Below the pieces are notes generated by a model. The model worked only from the letters and a program-made list of their open reading frames with translations, was not told the DNA's origin and did no database searches. DNA of 64,000 bases from Sphingomonas pseudosanguinis. Lineage in GTDB: Bacteria; Pseudomonadota; Alphaproteobacteria; Sphingomonadales; Sphingomonadaceae. How positions within the stretch are numbered: the first letter of the stretch is position 1; every line of letters begins with the position of its first letter. This document shows positions 25,184 through 35,700 of the stretch, piece after piece. The translations under genes were made by a program, and so were the position numbers. The stretch lies in NCBI RefSeq assembly GCF_014196255.1, contig NZ_JACIDH010000013.1, forward strand, positions 1-64,000. Direction: 5' to 3'.

Positions 25184-28100
25184 ATGGCGGCAAGGCTTGA
25201 GGAGATAAAGAACGGCGCGTCTGTACGAGGCATAGCTTCGGCGCAAGCTGTACATGTCGTTTCTGTCGACTGGATCGGCGATCAGGCGATCAGTGTTGTT
25301 TTCCGCGACCATAATGGCACAGTAGCCGAGTCTGTTCTTTACCGGGACGATGAGCATCGCCTTGAAGTCGAGCAGAATGGGCGGCCCTGGTCGTTTGATG
25401 CCGATGGCGCTCTGCTGCGTCTGGTGACCGAAGCCAACCGCATCAAGCTGGCCCATTTTTTTGACCCGTATCTGGCGATCCATACCAGCCTGGTCGATCC
25501 GCTGCCGCACCAGATTTCGGCGGTCTATGGTGAAATGCTGCCGCGTCAGCCGCTCCGCTTCCTACTTGCTGACGATCCGGGTGCCGGCAAGACCATCATG
25601 GCCGGATTGCTGATGAAGGAGTTGATCGCACGGAGCGATCTCGAACGCTGCCTCGTCGTCGCGCCGGGCAGTCTGGTCGAGCAATGGCAGGACGAGCTCG
25701 GCCAGAAGTTCAATCTTGAGTTCGATATCCTCTCCCGCGACATGATCGAAAATTCGCGCTCGGGTAATCCGTTCAGCGACCGCGATCGGCTGATTGTCCG
25801 CCTCGACGTGCTGGCGCGCAATGAGGAGCTTCAGGACAAGCTCATGAGCGCGCGCGAATGGGACCTGATCATTTGCGACGAAGCCCACCGCATGTCGGCT
25901 ACCTATTTCGGCGGCGAGGTCAAATATACGCGGCGCTATCAGGTTGGCCAGAAGCTCGGCCAAGTCTGCCGACATCTGCTGCTCATGTCGGCGACCCCGC
26001 ACAACGGCAAGGAAGAAGATTTCCAGCTCTTCATGGCTTTGCTCGACGGAGATCGGTTTGAAGGCCGATTCCGCGACGGTGTCCATTATGCTGACACCGA
26101 AGACATGATGCGGCGACTGACCAAGGAAGAGCTCCTCAAGTTCGATGGTCGACCGCTGTTCCCCGAGCGACGGGCGCGCACGGTCAAATATCAGCTCTCG
26201 GACGGCGAGGCCGCGCTCTATACCGCCGTCACCGAATATGTGCGCACCGAGATGAACCGGGTGCAGCGCTTCGCCGAGGGGGACGGAAAGAAGCGCAATA
26301 ATGTCGGTTTCGCCTTGCAGATTCTCCAACGGCGCCTCGCTTCGTCACCGGCCGCCATCTACCAGTCCCTCAAACGGCGTCGGGAAAGGCTGGAAAACGA
26401 GCTGAGTGAAGCGCGCCTCGCCGCCAAGGGTCGGCGAGCTGGCGCGTCAGAGTCCGCGATCAACGCCGACATGCTACGCAACATCGAGGAATATGGTCAG
26501 GAGGAGATCGACGAACTTGAGGATCTGATCTCCACTGGCGCGACGACGGCCGAGACGGTTGAGCAGCTCGCCCTGGAAGTCGAGACGCTGAAGGGCCTCG
26601 AGACCATGGCGCTCGGCGTGCTGCGCTCGGGCGTGGACACCAAGTGGAGCCAGCTCAATCGCATCCTCGACGACGACCTGATGGTTGACGCGGCGGGTAA
26701 CCGCCGCAAGCTGATCATCTTCACCGAGCCCAAGGACACACTGCATTACCTGCTCGACAAGGTGCGGGCGCGGCTCGGCAACCCCGAGGCCGTCGAGGTG
26801 ATCCACGGCGGCGTATCACGCGAAGAGCGGCGCAAGGTTGTCGAGCGCTTCATGCAGGACAAGGACATGCTGGTCCTGATCGCCAACGATGCGGCGGGCG
26901 AAGGCGTGAACCTTCAGCGCGGTCATCTCATGGTCAACTACGACCTGCCGTGGAACCCGAACAAGATCGAGCAGCGGTTTGGCCGTATCCACCGTATTGG
27001 CCAGACCGAGGTTTGCCACCTGTGGAATCTCGTGGCCGCCGATACGCGCGAAGGTGAGGTTTACGCGCGTCTGCTCGAAAAGCTGGAAGCTGCGCGTGAG
27101 GCGCTTGGTGGCCGCGTCTATGATGTGCTCGGCGAATTGTTCGACGGCGTGGCGCTCAAGGACCTTTTGTTCGAAGCGATCCAGTATGGCGAACAGGAAG
27201 ACGTCAAGGCCCGCCTCTTCCAGCAAGTCGATGGCGCGGTTGACCAGGCACATCTGCTTGAATTGCTCCGCCGCCGGGCGCTGACCAACGACACCATGCC
27301 CGAGGCCAGAGTCGAGGAACTGCGCCTCGAAATGGAGCGGGCAGAGGCGCTGCGCCTACAGCCGCACCACATCCAGAGCTTCTTTGTCGAGGCGTTTCAG
27401 CATCTGGGCGGCCGGATCAAGCGCCGCGAGGAAGGGCGCTGGGAGATAACTCATGTCCCCGTGCGCATCCGCGAGCGCGATCGTCAGATCGGAACAGGCG
27501 CGCCAATCCAGACGCAATATGAGCGGATCTGTTTCGAGAAGGACAAGATCAACCAGCAGCCGGTCGCCGCGTTTGTCTGTCCCGGCCATCCGCTGCTCGA
27601 AGCGGTGATCAGCCTGGTCCGGGAACAGTATGAGCAGATCATGCGGCAGGGCGCGATCCTGGTGGATGACACTGACGCCGGTGATGCACTCTCGGCGATA
27701 TTCCTGCTGGAGCACACGGTCCAGGACGGGCGCGTCACCAGCATCGGCAAGCCACATGTGATTTCGCAGCGCCTCCAGTTTGCCGCGATCGACAAGGCCG
27801 GCACGACCGTCAATGCCGGCATTGCGCCGCATCTGAATTTGCGGCCCGCCAGACCGGAGGAAGTCGCTAGTGTTCGCGACCTTTTGGAGGAAAGCTGGCT
27901 GACCACCGATCTGGAGAAAGCTGCGATCCGGTTTGCCACGGTCGAGCTGGCCCAAGGCCATGTCGCCGAGGTCAAGGCACGTCGCTTGCCTGAAATTGAA
28001 AAGGTCGAGCAGGAAGTTCGTGCGCGGCTCAAGAAGGAAATCAACTACTGGGACTCGCGCGCTTTCGAGCTGAAGGAAGAGGAACGGGCCGGCAAAAAGA

Positions 28101-28687
28101 CGCGTGTGAACTGGCAGAATGCCCAGCGCCGGGCGGAGGATCTGGCCGAGCGCCAGAAGCGCCGGATGGATCAGCTCGAACGCGAACGATTCATCTCGTC
28201 GCAGCCGCCGCGTGTGCGGGGCGGCATGGTCGTCATTCCGCGTGGCCTGCTCGAAACGCGTCAGGCGCCGAGCATTCCGAACCATTTCGCGGAGGACTCC
28301 GCCGCACGCCGGGCCATCGAATTGGCGGCGATGGAAGCTGTCATGGCGGCGGAGCGGGCCTTGGGCAATGAGCCGGCCGACGTCTCTGACCAGAAAATCG
28401 GCTACGACATCGCTTCGCATGATCCGAGGTCGGGGCATCTGCGCTTCATCGAGGTCAAAGGACGCATCGACGGTGCCGACAGCGTGATGGTCACGCGGCA
28501 GGAGGTCATCACCTCCTTGCACGAGCCGGAGAAATTCATCCTGGCGATCGTCTCGGTGGCGAACGGCTTTGCCCATGAACCGCGCTACGTACGAGGTCCG
28601 CTCGTCGAGCGGGAACCGTCATTTCTCGAAACAGCGATCCAGTTCGATTTGAAGAGGTTGTTGCAACGGGCGGAGGGCGTGCAGTAG
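25184..28687 (+). CDS. SNF2-type DEAH helicase with C-terminal DUF3883
   Basis: 1167 aa. Walker A DDPGAGKTIMAGLL (residues 130-143), ICDEAHRMS (DEAH 232-235), LLLMSATPHNG (near 270), then a helicase C domain with VIHGGVSREERR, DAAGEGVNLQR and RFGRIHRIGQ. Residues about 1060-1140 form a DUF3883 domain (RFIEVKGRIDGADSV), a nuclease-like fold often attached to defence helicases; EVKG could be its active-site strand. There is a possible coiled coil near 930-1000. The stop codon TAG overlaps the GTG start of the next gene by one base. It probably acts as the translocating motor that recognises or remodels foreign DNA. Confidence 0.88.
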   Translation: MAARLEEIKNGASVRGIASAQAVHVVSVDWIGDQAISVVFRDHNGTVAESVLYRDDEHRLEVEQNGRPWSFDADGALLRLVTEANRIKLAHFFDPYLAIHTSLVDPLPHQISAVYGEMLPRQPLRFLLADDPGAGKTIMAGLLMKELIARSDLERCLVVAPGSLVEQWQDELGQKFNLEFDILSRDMIENSRSGNPFSDRDRLIVRLDVLARNEELQDKLMSAREWDLIICDEAHRMSATYFGGEVKYTRRYQVGQKLGQVCRHLLLMSATPHNGKEEDFQLFMALLDGDRFEGRFRDGVHYADTEDMMRRLTKEELLKFDGRPLFPERRARTVKYQLSDGEAALYTAVTEYVRTEMNRVQRFAEGDGKKRNNVGFALQILQRRLASSPAAIYQSLKRRRERLENELSEARLAAKGRRAGASESAINADMLRNIEEYGQEEIDELEDLISTGATTAETVEQLALEVETLKGLETMALGVLRSGVDTKWSQLNRILDDDLMVDAAGNRRKLIIFTEPKDTLHYLLDKVRARLGNPEAVEVIHGGVSREERRKVVERFMQDKDMLVLIANDAAGEGVNLQRGHLMVNYDLPWNPNKIEQRFGRIHRIGQTEVCHLWNLVAADTREGEVYARLLEKLEAAREALGGRVYDVLGELFDGVALKDLLFEAIQYGEQEDVKARLFQQVDGAVDQAHLLELLRRRALTNDTMPEARVEELRLEMERAEALRLQPHHIQSFFVEAFQHLGGRIKRREEGRWEITHVPVRIRERDRQIGTGAPIQTQYERICFEKDKINQQPVAAFVCPGHPLLEAVISLVREQYEQIMRQGAILVDDTDAGDALSAIFLLEHTVQDGRVTSIGKPHVISQRLQFAAIDKAGTTVNAGIAPHLNLRPARPEEVASVRDLLEESWLTTDLEKAAIRFATVELAQGHVAEVKARRLPEIEKVEQEVRARLKKEINYWDSRAFELKEEERAGKKTRVNWQNAQRRAEDLAERQKRRMDQLERERFISSQPPRVRGGMVVIPRGLLETRQAPSIPNHFAEDSAARRAIELAAMEAVMAAERALGNEPADVSDQKIGYDIASHDPRSGHLRFIEVKGRIDGADSVMVTRQEVITSLHEPEKFILAIVSVANGFAHEPRYVRGPLVEREPSFLETAIQFDLKRLLQRAEGVQ

Positions 28688-29958
28688 TGGCGTTACCGCT
28701 TGTGCAGATGACTCATTGGGGGGCCGTCTCCAGACGGGTCGTTCGTGCGTTCAACGGGCGAAGCAACCTTCCCGTGCATGAATTGGCGAAGGCCAAGGTC
28801 GAGAAGCCTCACGGTCGTACACGGCCGCTACCCAAAGCATCGGGCAACGTGCAGTTCAGTGCTTGGCGTCTCGCCCATGCGGTCAAGAAGGCCGATTGCT
28901 TGCGCTGGCCTACCGCGCCGATCCGGTGGGTAGGGGCTACAGGGTTTCTTCTCGAAAACGGCCACTTGTTCGATTGGACTGCGAGCGAATGGTGCCTGAG
29001 CGAGGGCATGTCGAGTTTCTATGCTGATTTCGCCGGCACCGGCATAGCGGGACGGATCGCACAAGGCATGGCCCTGCTGTTCTTGGAGGACAATGGCTAC
29101 GCCTACGTCGGCCGCTTCGAAACGGAGTGGAAGCGACGCGCGGCCACTCAAAACAGGCAATGGCCAGCAGACAAAACTAAGGCACCAGACTTCATTGCCG
29201 AAAACGGGCAAAAGGAATGGGTGCTCGCTGAATCCAAGGGCGGGTTTTCTGCCCCTGGAAAGAAGCCTCCAATCAAAGGCGCATTGAAGGATGGGCTGAC
29301 CCAGCTCGATGGTTGGGACAAGTACATTACCCCCCAACCTATCAAGAGCTTTGCGATCAGCACGTTCCTACGGGAAACCGGAGATACTTCCGGAGAGACG
29401 TCGCTTATCGCCTTCGTTGATCCTGAGCCGGAGGTTCCCGAAAACCCCGTTGAGTTCCCTCGGGACGCGGTTCGCCGGGCCAATTATGCCTCCTGGCTGT
29501 CGCTGATGGGATTGGACGAGGCGGCTGCGCGGCTCCTGCGAGATGATGGAGAGCGGCAGCGATACGAGCTTCCTCTTCTTACCGTTGGCGGGCACCAATA
29601 CGTCGTCGGCATCGTGTCCGTGTCGCCGAGGCATCCCGACCTATCCAGCCGTGAATTCTGGCGCGACTTGCGGGACTGGCCGTTTTGGCCTTTCCCTTGG
29701 TCTCGGGACGGATTCGACATTGAAATAGTCGGGCTCGATCTAAAAGTCCTGCATGCTCTGAGTTCGGTAACGCAACTGGCTGGTGCTTCGGAGCTAATGG
29801 CGCTGGAGCCGTCGGAGGGGCGAGACGGGCCCGCCGAACTCGATGGCGGAACATTTTACGGAAGTGTTTTTTCGGACGGTTCCCTGCTGGGCGAGTTGAG
29901 ATTGCGGCGTCCGGGCGAGCCGTTTCCGGATTTTGAATGGATTGAGGTGGAACTGTGA
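28687..29958 (+). CDS. Unrecognised protein with PD-(D/E)xK-like nuclease motif
   Basis: 423 aa, GTG start overlapping the helicase stop by one base. I do not recognise the family. The middle has a pattern expected of a PD-(D/E)xK nuclease: a helix with Glu at 134, then KAPDFIAENGQKEWVLAESKGG, giving Asp168, Glu182 and Lys184, followed by a helix ending in TQLDGW. No signal peptide or membrane segment is seen. Its stop overlaps the start of the DUF1156 methyltransferase gene by 4 bp, so it is translated together with helicase and methylase. It would be a natural candidate for the restriction nuclease of the system; that is an inference from one motif. Confidence 0.6.
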   Translation: MALPLVQMTHWGAVSRRVVRAFNGRSNLPVHELAKAKVEKPHGRTRPLPKASGNVQFSAWRLAHAVKKADCLRWPTAPIRWVGATGFLLENGHLFDWTASEWCLSEGMSSFYADFAGTGIAGRIAQGMALLFLEDNGYAYVGRFETEWKRRAATQNRQWPADKTKAPDFIAENGQKEWVLAESKGGFSAPGKKPPIKGALKDGLTQLDGWDKYITPQPIKSFAISTFLRETGDTSGETSLIAFVDPEPEVPENPVEFPRDAVRRANYASWLSLMGLDEAAARLLRDDGERQRYELPLLTVGGHQYVVGIVSVSPRHPDLSSREFWRDLRDWPFWPFPWSRDGFDIEIVGLDLKVLHALSSVTQLAGASELMALEPSEGRDGPAELDGGTFYGSVFSDGSLLGELRLRRPGEPFPDFEWIEVEL

Positions 29959-32753
29959 CAGCTTACAAAAAGAAACTCATTGAAGTTGCTATACCGCTGG
30001 AAGCGATCAATGCGGCGTCGGCATATGAAAAGATGCCTGGAATAGGGCCACATCCTCGGGGTTTACATCAATACTGGGCGCGTCGGCCCTTGGTTGCCAG
30101 TCGTGCCATTCTATTCGCGCAGCTTGTCGATGATCCTTCGAGCGACCTCGATCGGTTCCCTACACATCAGGCGCAGGAGGCCGAGCGCAAGCGGCTGTTC
30201 GGCATTATCGAGGATCTAGTGAAGTGGGAGAACTCGACCAACGAAGCGGTGCTGGAGCGCGCGCGCGCCGAAATCCGCAAGAGCTGCGGCGGTGAATTGC
30301 CCCCGGTCTATGACCCGTTCTCCGGGGGGGGAGCGATCCCGCTTGAAGCGCAACGGCTCGGCCTACCCGCCTATGGGTCCGATCTCAATCCGGTCGCGGT
30401 GATGATCGGTAAGGCAATGATCGAGATTCCGCCGAAGTTCAAGGACAAGGAGCCGATCCATCCCGGGGTCAAAGGCCGACAATTCTACCGGAATGCTGAG
30501 GCGCTTGCCGAAGACGTCAAATATTACGGCGAATGGATGCGCGAGAAAGCATTTGAGCGTATTGGTCGTCTCTACCCGCAGGTGGATCTGCCGAGGGAAT
30601 ATGGTGGCGGAAAGGCGACCGTGATTGCCTGGATCTGGGCGCGGACGGTGCCCAGCCCCGATCCTGCTTTTGCGGGCGTGCCGGTACCAATCGCGTCGAG
30701 TTTTTTGCTTAGCTCCAAGACTGGGAAAGAGGCTTGGATCGAGCCTCTTATCGACAAGCAAGCGAGGGCTATCACCTACCGGATTAGACATGGCGGCACC
30801 AAGGCCGAGATTGCAGCGGCCAAGGAAGGGACCAAGGCCGGCCGTGGCGCAAATTTCCGCTGCCTGATGTCGGATACTGCCATCACCCCTGACTATGTGA
30901 AGGGCCAAGGTAAGGCCGGTAAAATGGGCCAAGCTTTGATCGCCATCGTGGCCGAAGGCAATCGCAGCCGGGCCTATGTTGCACCCACGGAAACGCACGA
31001 AACGCTAGCTCTGTCAGCCAAACCCGAGCGGAAGCCGGAGGGCAAATTACCGAACGATCCGCGCAACTTCTGGACCGTAGATTATGGACTGACAACCTTC
31101 GGAGATCTGTTCACCGATCGCCAGTTGGTGGCCCTGAATACCTTTAGCGATCTGTTGCATGAGGCGCGTGAGCAGATCGAGGCTGATGCACTCGCTGCCG
31201 GTCAATCTTCCGATCCTACCCCGCTTCGAGATGGCGGCCATGGTGCCAAGTCCTACGCCGAAGCAGTGAGCGTGTATTTGGCATTTGCTATTGATAGGTG
31301 TGCAGATTTCGCGAACTCGGCGGTCCGCTGGAATCCTGGAAACCAGAAAGTCATGAACCTATTTTCGCGCCAGGCGATTCCTATGACTTGGGATTTTGGC
31401 GAGGCGAATATTCTTGAAGATGTTGTTGGAGGATTTCGTCCAGCATCAGCATTTATAGCGAGCTGCATTCAGACATTTTCGCCGTCAGATCAAGGAATCG
31501 TAAATCAACACGATGCCCAGACGGTAAAATATCCAGAAAACGTGGTAATATCAACGGACCCTCCTTATTATGATAATATAGCATACGCAGATTTGTCTGA
31601 TTTTTTCTTTGCATGGCAAAAATACAATCTGAAATCTGTTTATCCAAGTATTTTTGGTGTTCTTGCCACTCCGAAATCGGAAGAGTTGGTCGCAACGCCC
31701 TATCGTCACGGAGGCATCCAAGCGGCGGAATCTTTTTTCTTAAAGGGAATGACGGCAGCCATCAAAAATGCCTGCGATCAGGCCAAAGCAGATGTACCAA
31801 CTACGATCTACTATGCATTTAAGCAGAGCGAGATCGAGAAGGATGGCGTAAGTTCCACCGGCTGGGCAACCTTTCTTCAGGCCGTCGTTGAGGCAGGATA
31901 TTCTGTGGTTGGCACTTGGCCAATCCGCTCTGAGCAAACCTACCGCATGATTGCTTCGGGCACCAATGCTCTCGCCAACTCAGTCGTCCTCGTCTGCCGC
32001 AAGAAGGAAGCCACAGCCGAAGTAATTACCCGCGCGGAGTTCATCCGCGCTCTCAAGCGTGAACTACCTCCAGCCATAGCCGAGCTTCAGGCCGCCAACA
32101 TTGCCCCGGCCGACATGCCCCAGTCGGCTATTGGCCCTGGCATGGGTGTGTTCTCGCGCTACAAGGCCGTTCTTGAATCCGACGATAGCCCGATGAGTGT
32201 GAAGACCGCGCTTCAGCTCATCAATCGTGAACTCGATGAATATCTCGGGGGCATTCAGGGTGAGTTTGACGCGGACACGCGGTTCGCGATTACCTGGTTC
32301 GAGCAGAACGGGAACGGCAAGGGTGATTATGGCATGGCCGACAATCTTGCCCGTGCCCGGGCCATCTCGGTCGAAAGCGTCAAGCATGCCGGGATTGTCG
32401 AAAGCGCCGCCGGCAAGGTTCGCATTCTGACCCGCGACGAACTCGACGAGGATTGGGAGCCGGAAAGCGATAGCCACCTGACGGTGTGGGAATGCCTCCA
32501 GCACCTGGTCCGTTTGCACGAGAAGGACGGCATCTCCGACGACACCGCCGTTCTGTTGAAGAAGATCAGTGCCCAGGCCGAGGCCGTGAAGGATCTCGCA
32601 TACTGCCTTTACGATATCAGCGCCAACAAGCGGAAGGATGCGAAGGAGGCCACGGCCTACAACGCCTTGATCGCTGACTGGGCCGAGTTAACCAAGGCGG
32701 CTGCGGCCATCCACGACACGAGCGGGGATCGCCAGACCCGCATGGATATTTGA
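29955..32753 (+). CDS. DUF1156 DNA methyltransferase (N6-adenine or N4-cytosine type)
   Basis: 932 aa, GTG start. The N-terminal DUF1156 part reads IPLEAINAASAYEK then HPRGLHQYWARRPLVASRAI. AdoMet-binding motif I DPFSGGG is at residues 120-126 and catalytic motif IV DPPYYDN at 535-541. DPPY is typical of amino-methyltransferases that modify adenine N6 or cytosine N4. The long insert between the motifs is usual in this family. It probably marks self DNA so that the linked helicase, nuclease-like and ATPase proteins spare it. The stretch coding for residues about 500-620 (31.45-31.8 kb) is visibly AT-richer than the flanks, suggesting mosaic origin. It overlaps the upstream gene by 4 bp. Confidence 0.88.
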   Translation: MTAYKKKLIEVAIPLEAINAASAYEKMPGIGPHPRGLHQYWARRPLVASRAILFAQLVDDPSSDLDRFPTHQAQEAERKRLFGIIEDLVKWENSTNEAVLERARAEIRKSCGGELPPVYDPFSGGGAIPLEAQRLGLPAYGSDLNPVAVMIGKAMIEIPPKFKDKEPIHPGVKGRQFYRNAEALAEDVKYYGEWMREKAFERIGRLYPQVDLPREYGGGKATVIAWIWARTVPSPDPAFAGVPVPIASSFLLSSKTGKEAWIEPLIDKQARAITYRIRHGGTKAEIAAAKEGTKAGRGANFRCLMSDTAITPDYVKGQGKAGKMGQALIAIVAEGNRSRAYVAPTETHETLALSAKPERKPEGKLPNDPRNFWTVDYGLTTFGDLFTDRQLVALNTFSDLLHEAREQIEADALAAGQSSDPTPLRDGGHGAKSYAEAVSVYLAFAIDRCADFANSAVRWNPGNQKVMNLFSRQAIPMTWDFGEANILEDVVGGFRPASAFIASCIQTFSPSDQGIVNQHDAQTVKYPENVVISTDPPYYDNIAYADLSDFFFAWQKYNLKSVYPSIFGVLATPKSEELVATPYRHGGIQAAESFFLKGMTAAIKNACDQAKADVPTTIYYAFKQSEIEKDGVSSTGWATFLQAVVEAGYSVVGTWPIRSEQTYRMIASGTNALANSVVLVCRKKEATAEVITRAEFIRALKRELPPAIAELQAANIAPADMPQSAIGPGMGVFSRYKAVLESDDSPMSVKTALQLINRELDEYLGGIQGEFDADTRFAITWFEQNGNGKGDYGMADNLARARAISVESVKHAGIVESAAGKVRILTRDELDEDWEPESDSHLTVWECLQHLVRLHEKDGISDDTAVLLKKISAQAEAVKDLAYCLYDISANKRKDAKEATAYNALIADWAELTKAAAAIHDTSGDRQTRMDI

Positions 32754-32766
32754 GGGGTAACGGGAC

Positions 32767-35700
32767 GTGGCAAAAAGCACCCGCCAATATGTGTTTGAAG
32801 GGATGGAACTGCTGCCGTCGGCGCTGATCCCATTCGTTGAAAAGCGATTGGAGACTTCGCTCAAAGGCCATTGGCAATTGGAGGTGGTCGAGCGAGTCCA
32901 AGGACTCCGCCCGAATTCTGCCGGAGAAGTGGGCTGGGATCAGCAAGGATTGCTGAAAACGATGATGGCCTTCTGGAGGGACGCATTCGCCAACGTCCTT
33001 GGTCATCCAGAACGGTCCTACGTGTCCGAACTGCTCGATGTACGTAACAAACTTTCGCACAATGAGAATTTTACCTACGACGACGCCGAGCGAGCTCTCG
33101 ATTCGATGCGCCGTCTGATGGAGGCGATCAGTGCAGGCGAGGTCGCCGAGCAGCTTGGCAAGATGCGCGACACGATCCTACGCACCAAGTTCAGCGAACT
33201 GGCCCGCAACGAGGAGCGGCGCAAAACCCAGCGCCTTGAAATCTCGGTCGAAACGGTCGCAGGGCTGCTGCCGTGGCGAGAAGTGGTCGAGCCGCATCAG
33301 GATGTCGCCACTGGTGAGTTCCAGCAGGCCGAGTTTGCAGCCGATCTCGCCAAGGTCCATTCGGGTAGCGCGCCGTCCGAATATCGCGATCCGCGTCAGT
33401 TCTTCAGCCGCACCTATCTGACCGAGGGCTTGAGTACCCTGTTGATCGGGGCCGCAAAGCGACTGACCGGCAGCGGCGGCGATCCCGTCGTCGAACTGCA
33501 AACCAACTTCGGTGGCGGCAAAACTCACTCCATGCTCGCCCTCTATCACATGGCGGGCCAGACGCCGGTACAGGACCTGTCAGGCCTCGACCAATTGCTC
33601 GACAACAACGGGCTGACGGTGCCGAAGAATATCCGCCGCGCGGTGCTGGTCGGCACGTCGCGGGGGCCGCAGGACGTGCTCATCGCCGAGGGCGACCGGA
33701 AGATCCGCACGACCTGGGGTGAACTGGCTTGGCAGCTAGGCGGCGCCGAAGCCTTCGACATGGTTGCGGAGAATGACGCTAACGGCATCGCGCCAGGCTC
33801 GAATCTGCTGGAGGCGCTGTTCAAGAAATATGCGCCGTGCCTGATCTTGATCGACGAATGGGTCGCTTATCTCCGCCAGATCTACAAGGTCGAGGGGCTG
33901 CCGTCCGGGTCGTTCGACGCGAACCTGTCCTTCGTCCAGTCGCTCACGGAGGCAGTGAAGGCTAGCCCCGGCACGCTGCTCGTGGCCTCCTTGCCAGCTT
34001 CGCAGATCGAAGTGGGTGGCGAAGGTGGGCAAGAAGCCCTCGCTCGTCTCAAGCAGACCTTCAGCCGCGTGGAATCCTCGTGGAGGCCGGCGAGCCAGGA
34101 AGAAAGCTATGAGATCGTGCGGCGGCGGCTGTTCAAGGAAATTCCTGGCGACAAGTTCCATCACCGCGACAACACGCTGAAGCAATTCGCCAAGATGTAC
34201 CGGGAGAATGCCAACGATTTCCCGCAAGGCTGCGCGGATGAGGACTACCGGCGCAAGCTGGAGAAGGCTTATCCGATCCATCCCGAATTATTCGATCAGC
34301 TTTATACGAGCTGGGGATCGCTCGAGAAATTCCAGCGCACGCGCGGTGTGCTGCGCCTGATGGCGCAGGCAATCCATGAGCTTTGGATGAGCGGCGATCC
34401 GTCGGTAATGATCATGCCGGGCAGCGTGGCGGTCAGTTCGCCTCGCGTCGAACCGGAACTGCTCCATTATCTTGATGTGAGCTGGCAGGCGATTATCGCC
34501 GGTGATGTCGATGGCACGACATCCACGCCGTACAAGGTTGACCAGTCAGCACCCAATCTCAATCGCTATTCGGCGACCCGTCGTGTCGCCCGCGCGATAT
34601 TCATGGGGACCGCGCCGACGGCGCAGCAGCAGAACACCGGTCTCGACGACAAGCAGATCAATCTCGGCGTCGTGCAGCCGGGCGAGCGTCCTGCAATCTT
34701 CGGTGATGCCCTTAGGCGCCTGACCAACCAGGCCAAGTTCATGCATGCCGATCTTGGACGGTACTGGTACTCGATGTCGGCGAGCCTCAACAGGATCGCG
34801 GCTGACAAGGCCGCACAGATCGAGGCGGCGCTGGTTGACGTGACAATCGATGCCGAACTTGGAAAATATGTGTATGGCCTCGCCGATCGCGGGCATTTCG
34901 ACGCCGTGCAGGTCGCGCCGGCGACATCGGCCGAAGTGCCAGATGAGGCCGGCGGCGTGCGCGCTGTGGTGCTGGGCGTCAAATATCCGCACAATGGGCG
35001 CGAGGGGTCGGATGCGCTCGTCGAAGCGAAAGACATTCTTACTCAGCGCGGCAGTACTCCGCGGGTCTATCGCAATACGTTGGTGTTCATAGCCGCGGAG
35101 GCGCGCCAGCTTGATCATCTCAAAGACGCCGTGCGTGCTTCTCTTGCCTGGGGCGAAATCGTCCGTGACACGGAGCGGCTGAACCTGACCCAGAGCGACA
35201 GCGCGCTGGCCAAGGCGAAGCTGGCTGAAGCGAACGAGACGATGAAGACGCGCCTGAAAGAGGCGTGGTGCTACCTGCATTATCCCGCCCAGGAGAGCGC
35301 CCAAGCCGACTGGGAATGGGTATCGGGTAAGATCCCGGCACAGGACGGGTTGTTAGCGCGCGCCAGCAAGAAGCTAGTGGCGGAAGAAGGCTTGCTCACC
35401 GAGCTCGGGCCTGCACGTCTCGACCGCGATCTCCAGAAATATATCTGGAACGACAAGCCGCATTTGTCGCTGAAGGATTTGCGGGAATATCTCAACCGCT
35501 ACATCTATCTGCCGCGCCTCAAAGGTCAGGACGTTCTGGTCAAAGCCGTACAGGCGGCCGTAAGCGGCATGTTGCCGGGGCCGTTCGCCTATGCCGAGCG
35601 ATGGGACGAAAAGTCCGACACCTATCTGGGACTGGCTATCGAACGAGCGGTCAACGCCGTGGTCGTGATCGACAGTGACAGCGTCATCGTGACACCTGCG

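Noticed and set aside
27356..28576. 406-aa minus-strand frame opposite the DUF3883 helicase
   Set aside because: Long, but antisense to a helicase with conserved C-terminal domain; composition typical of shadow frames.
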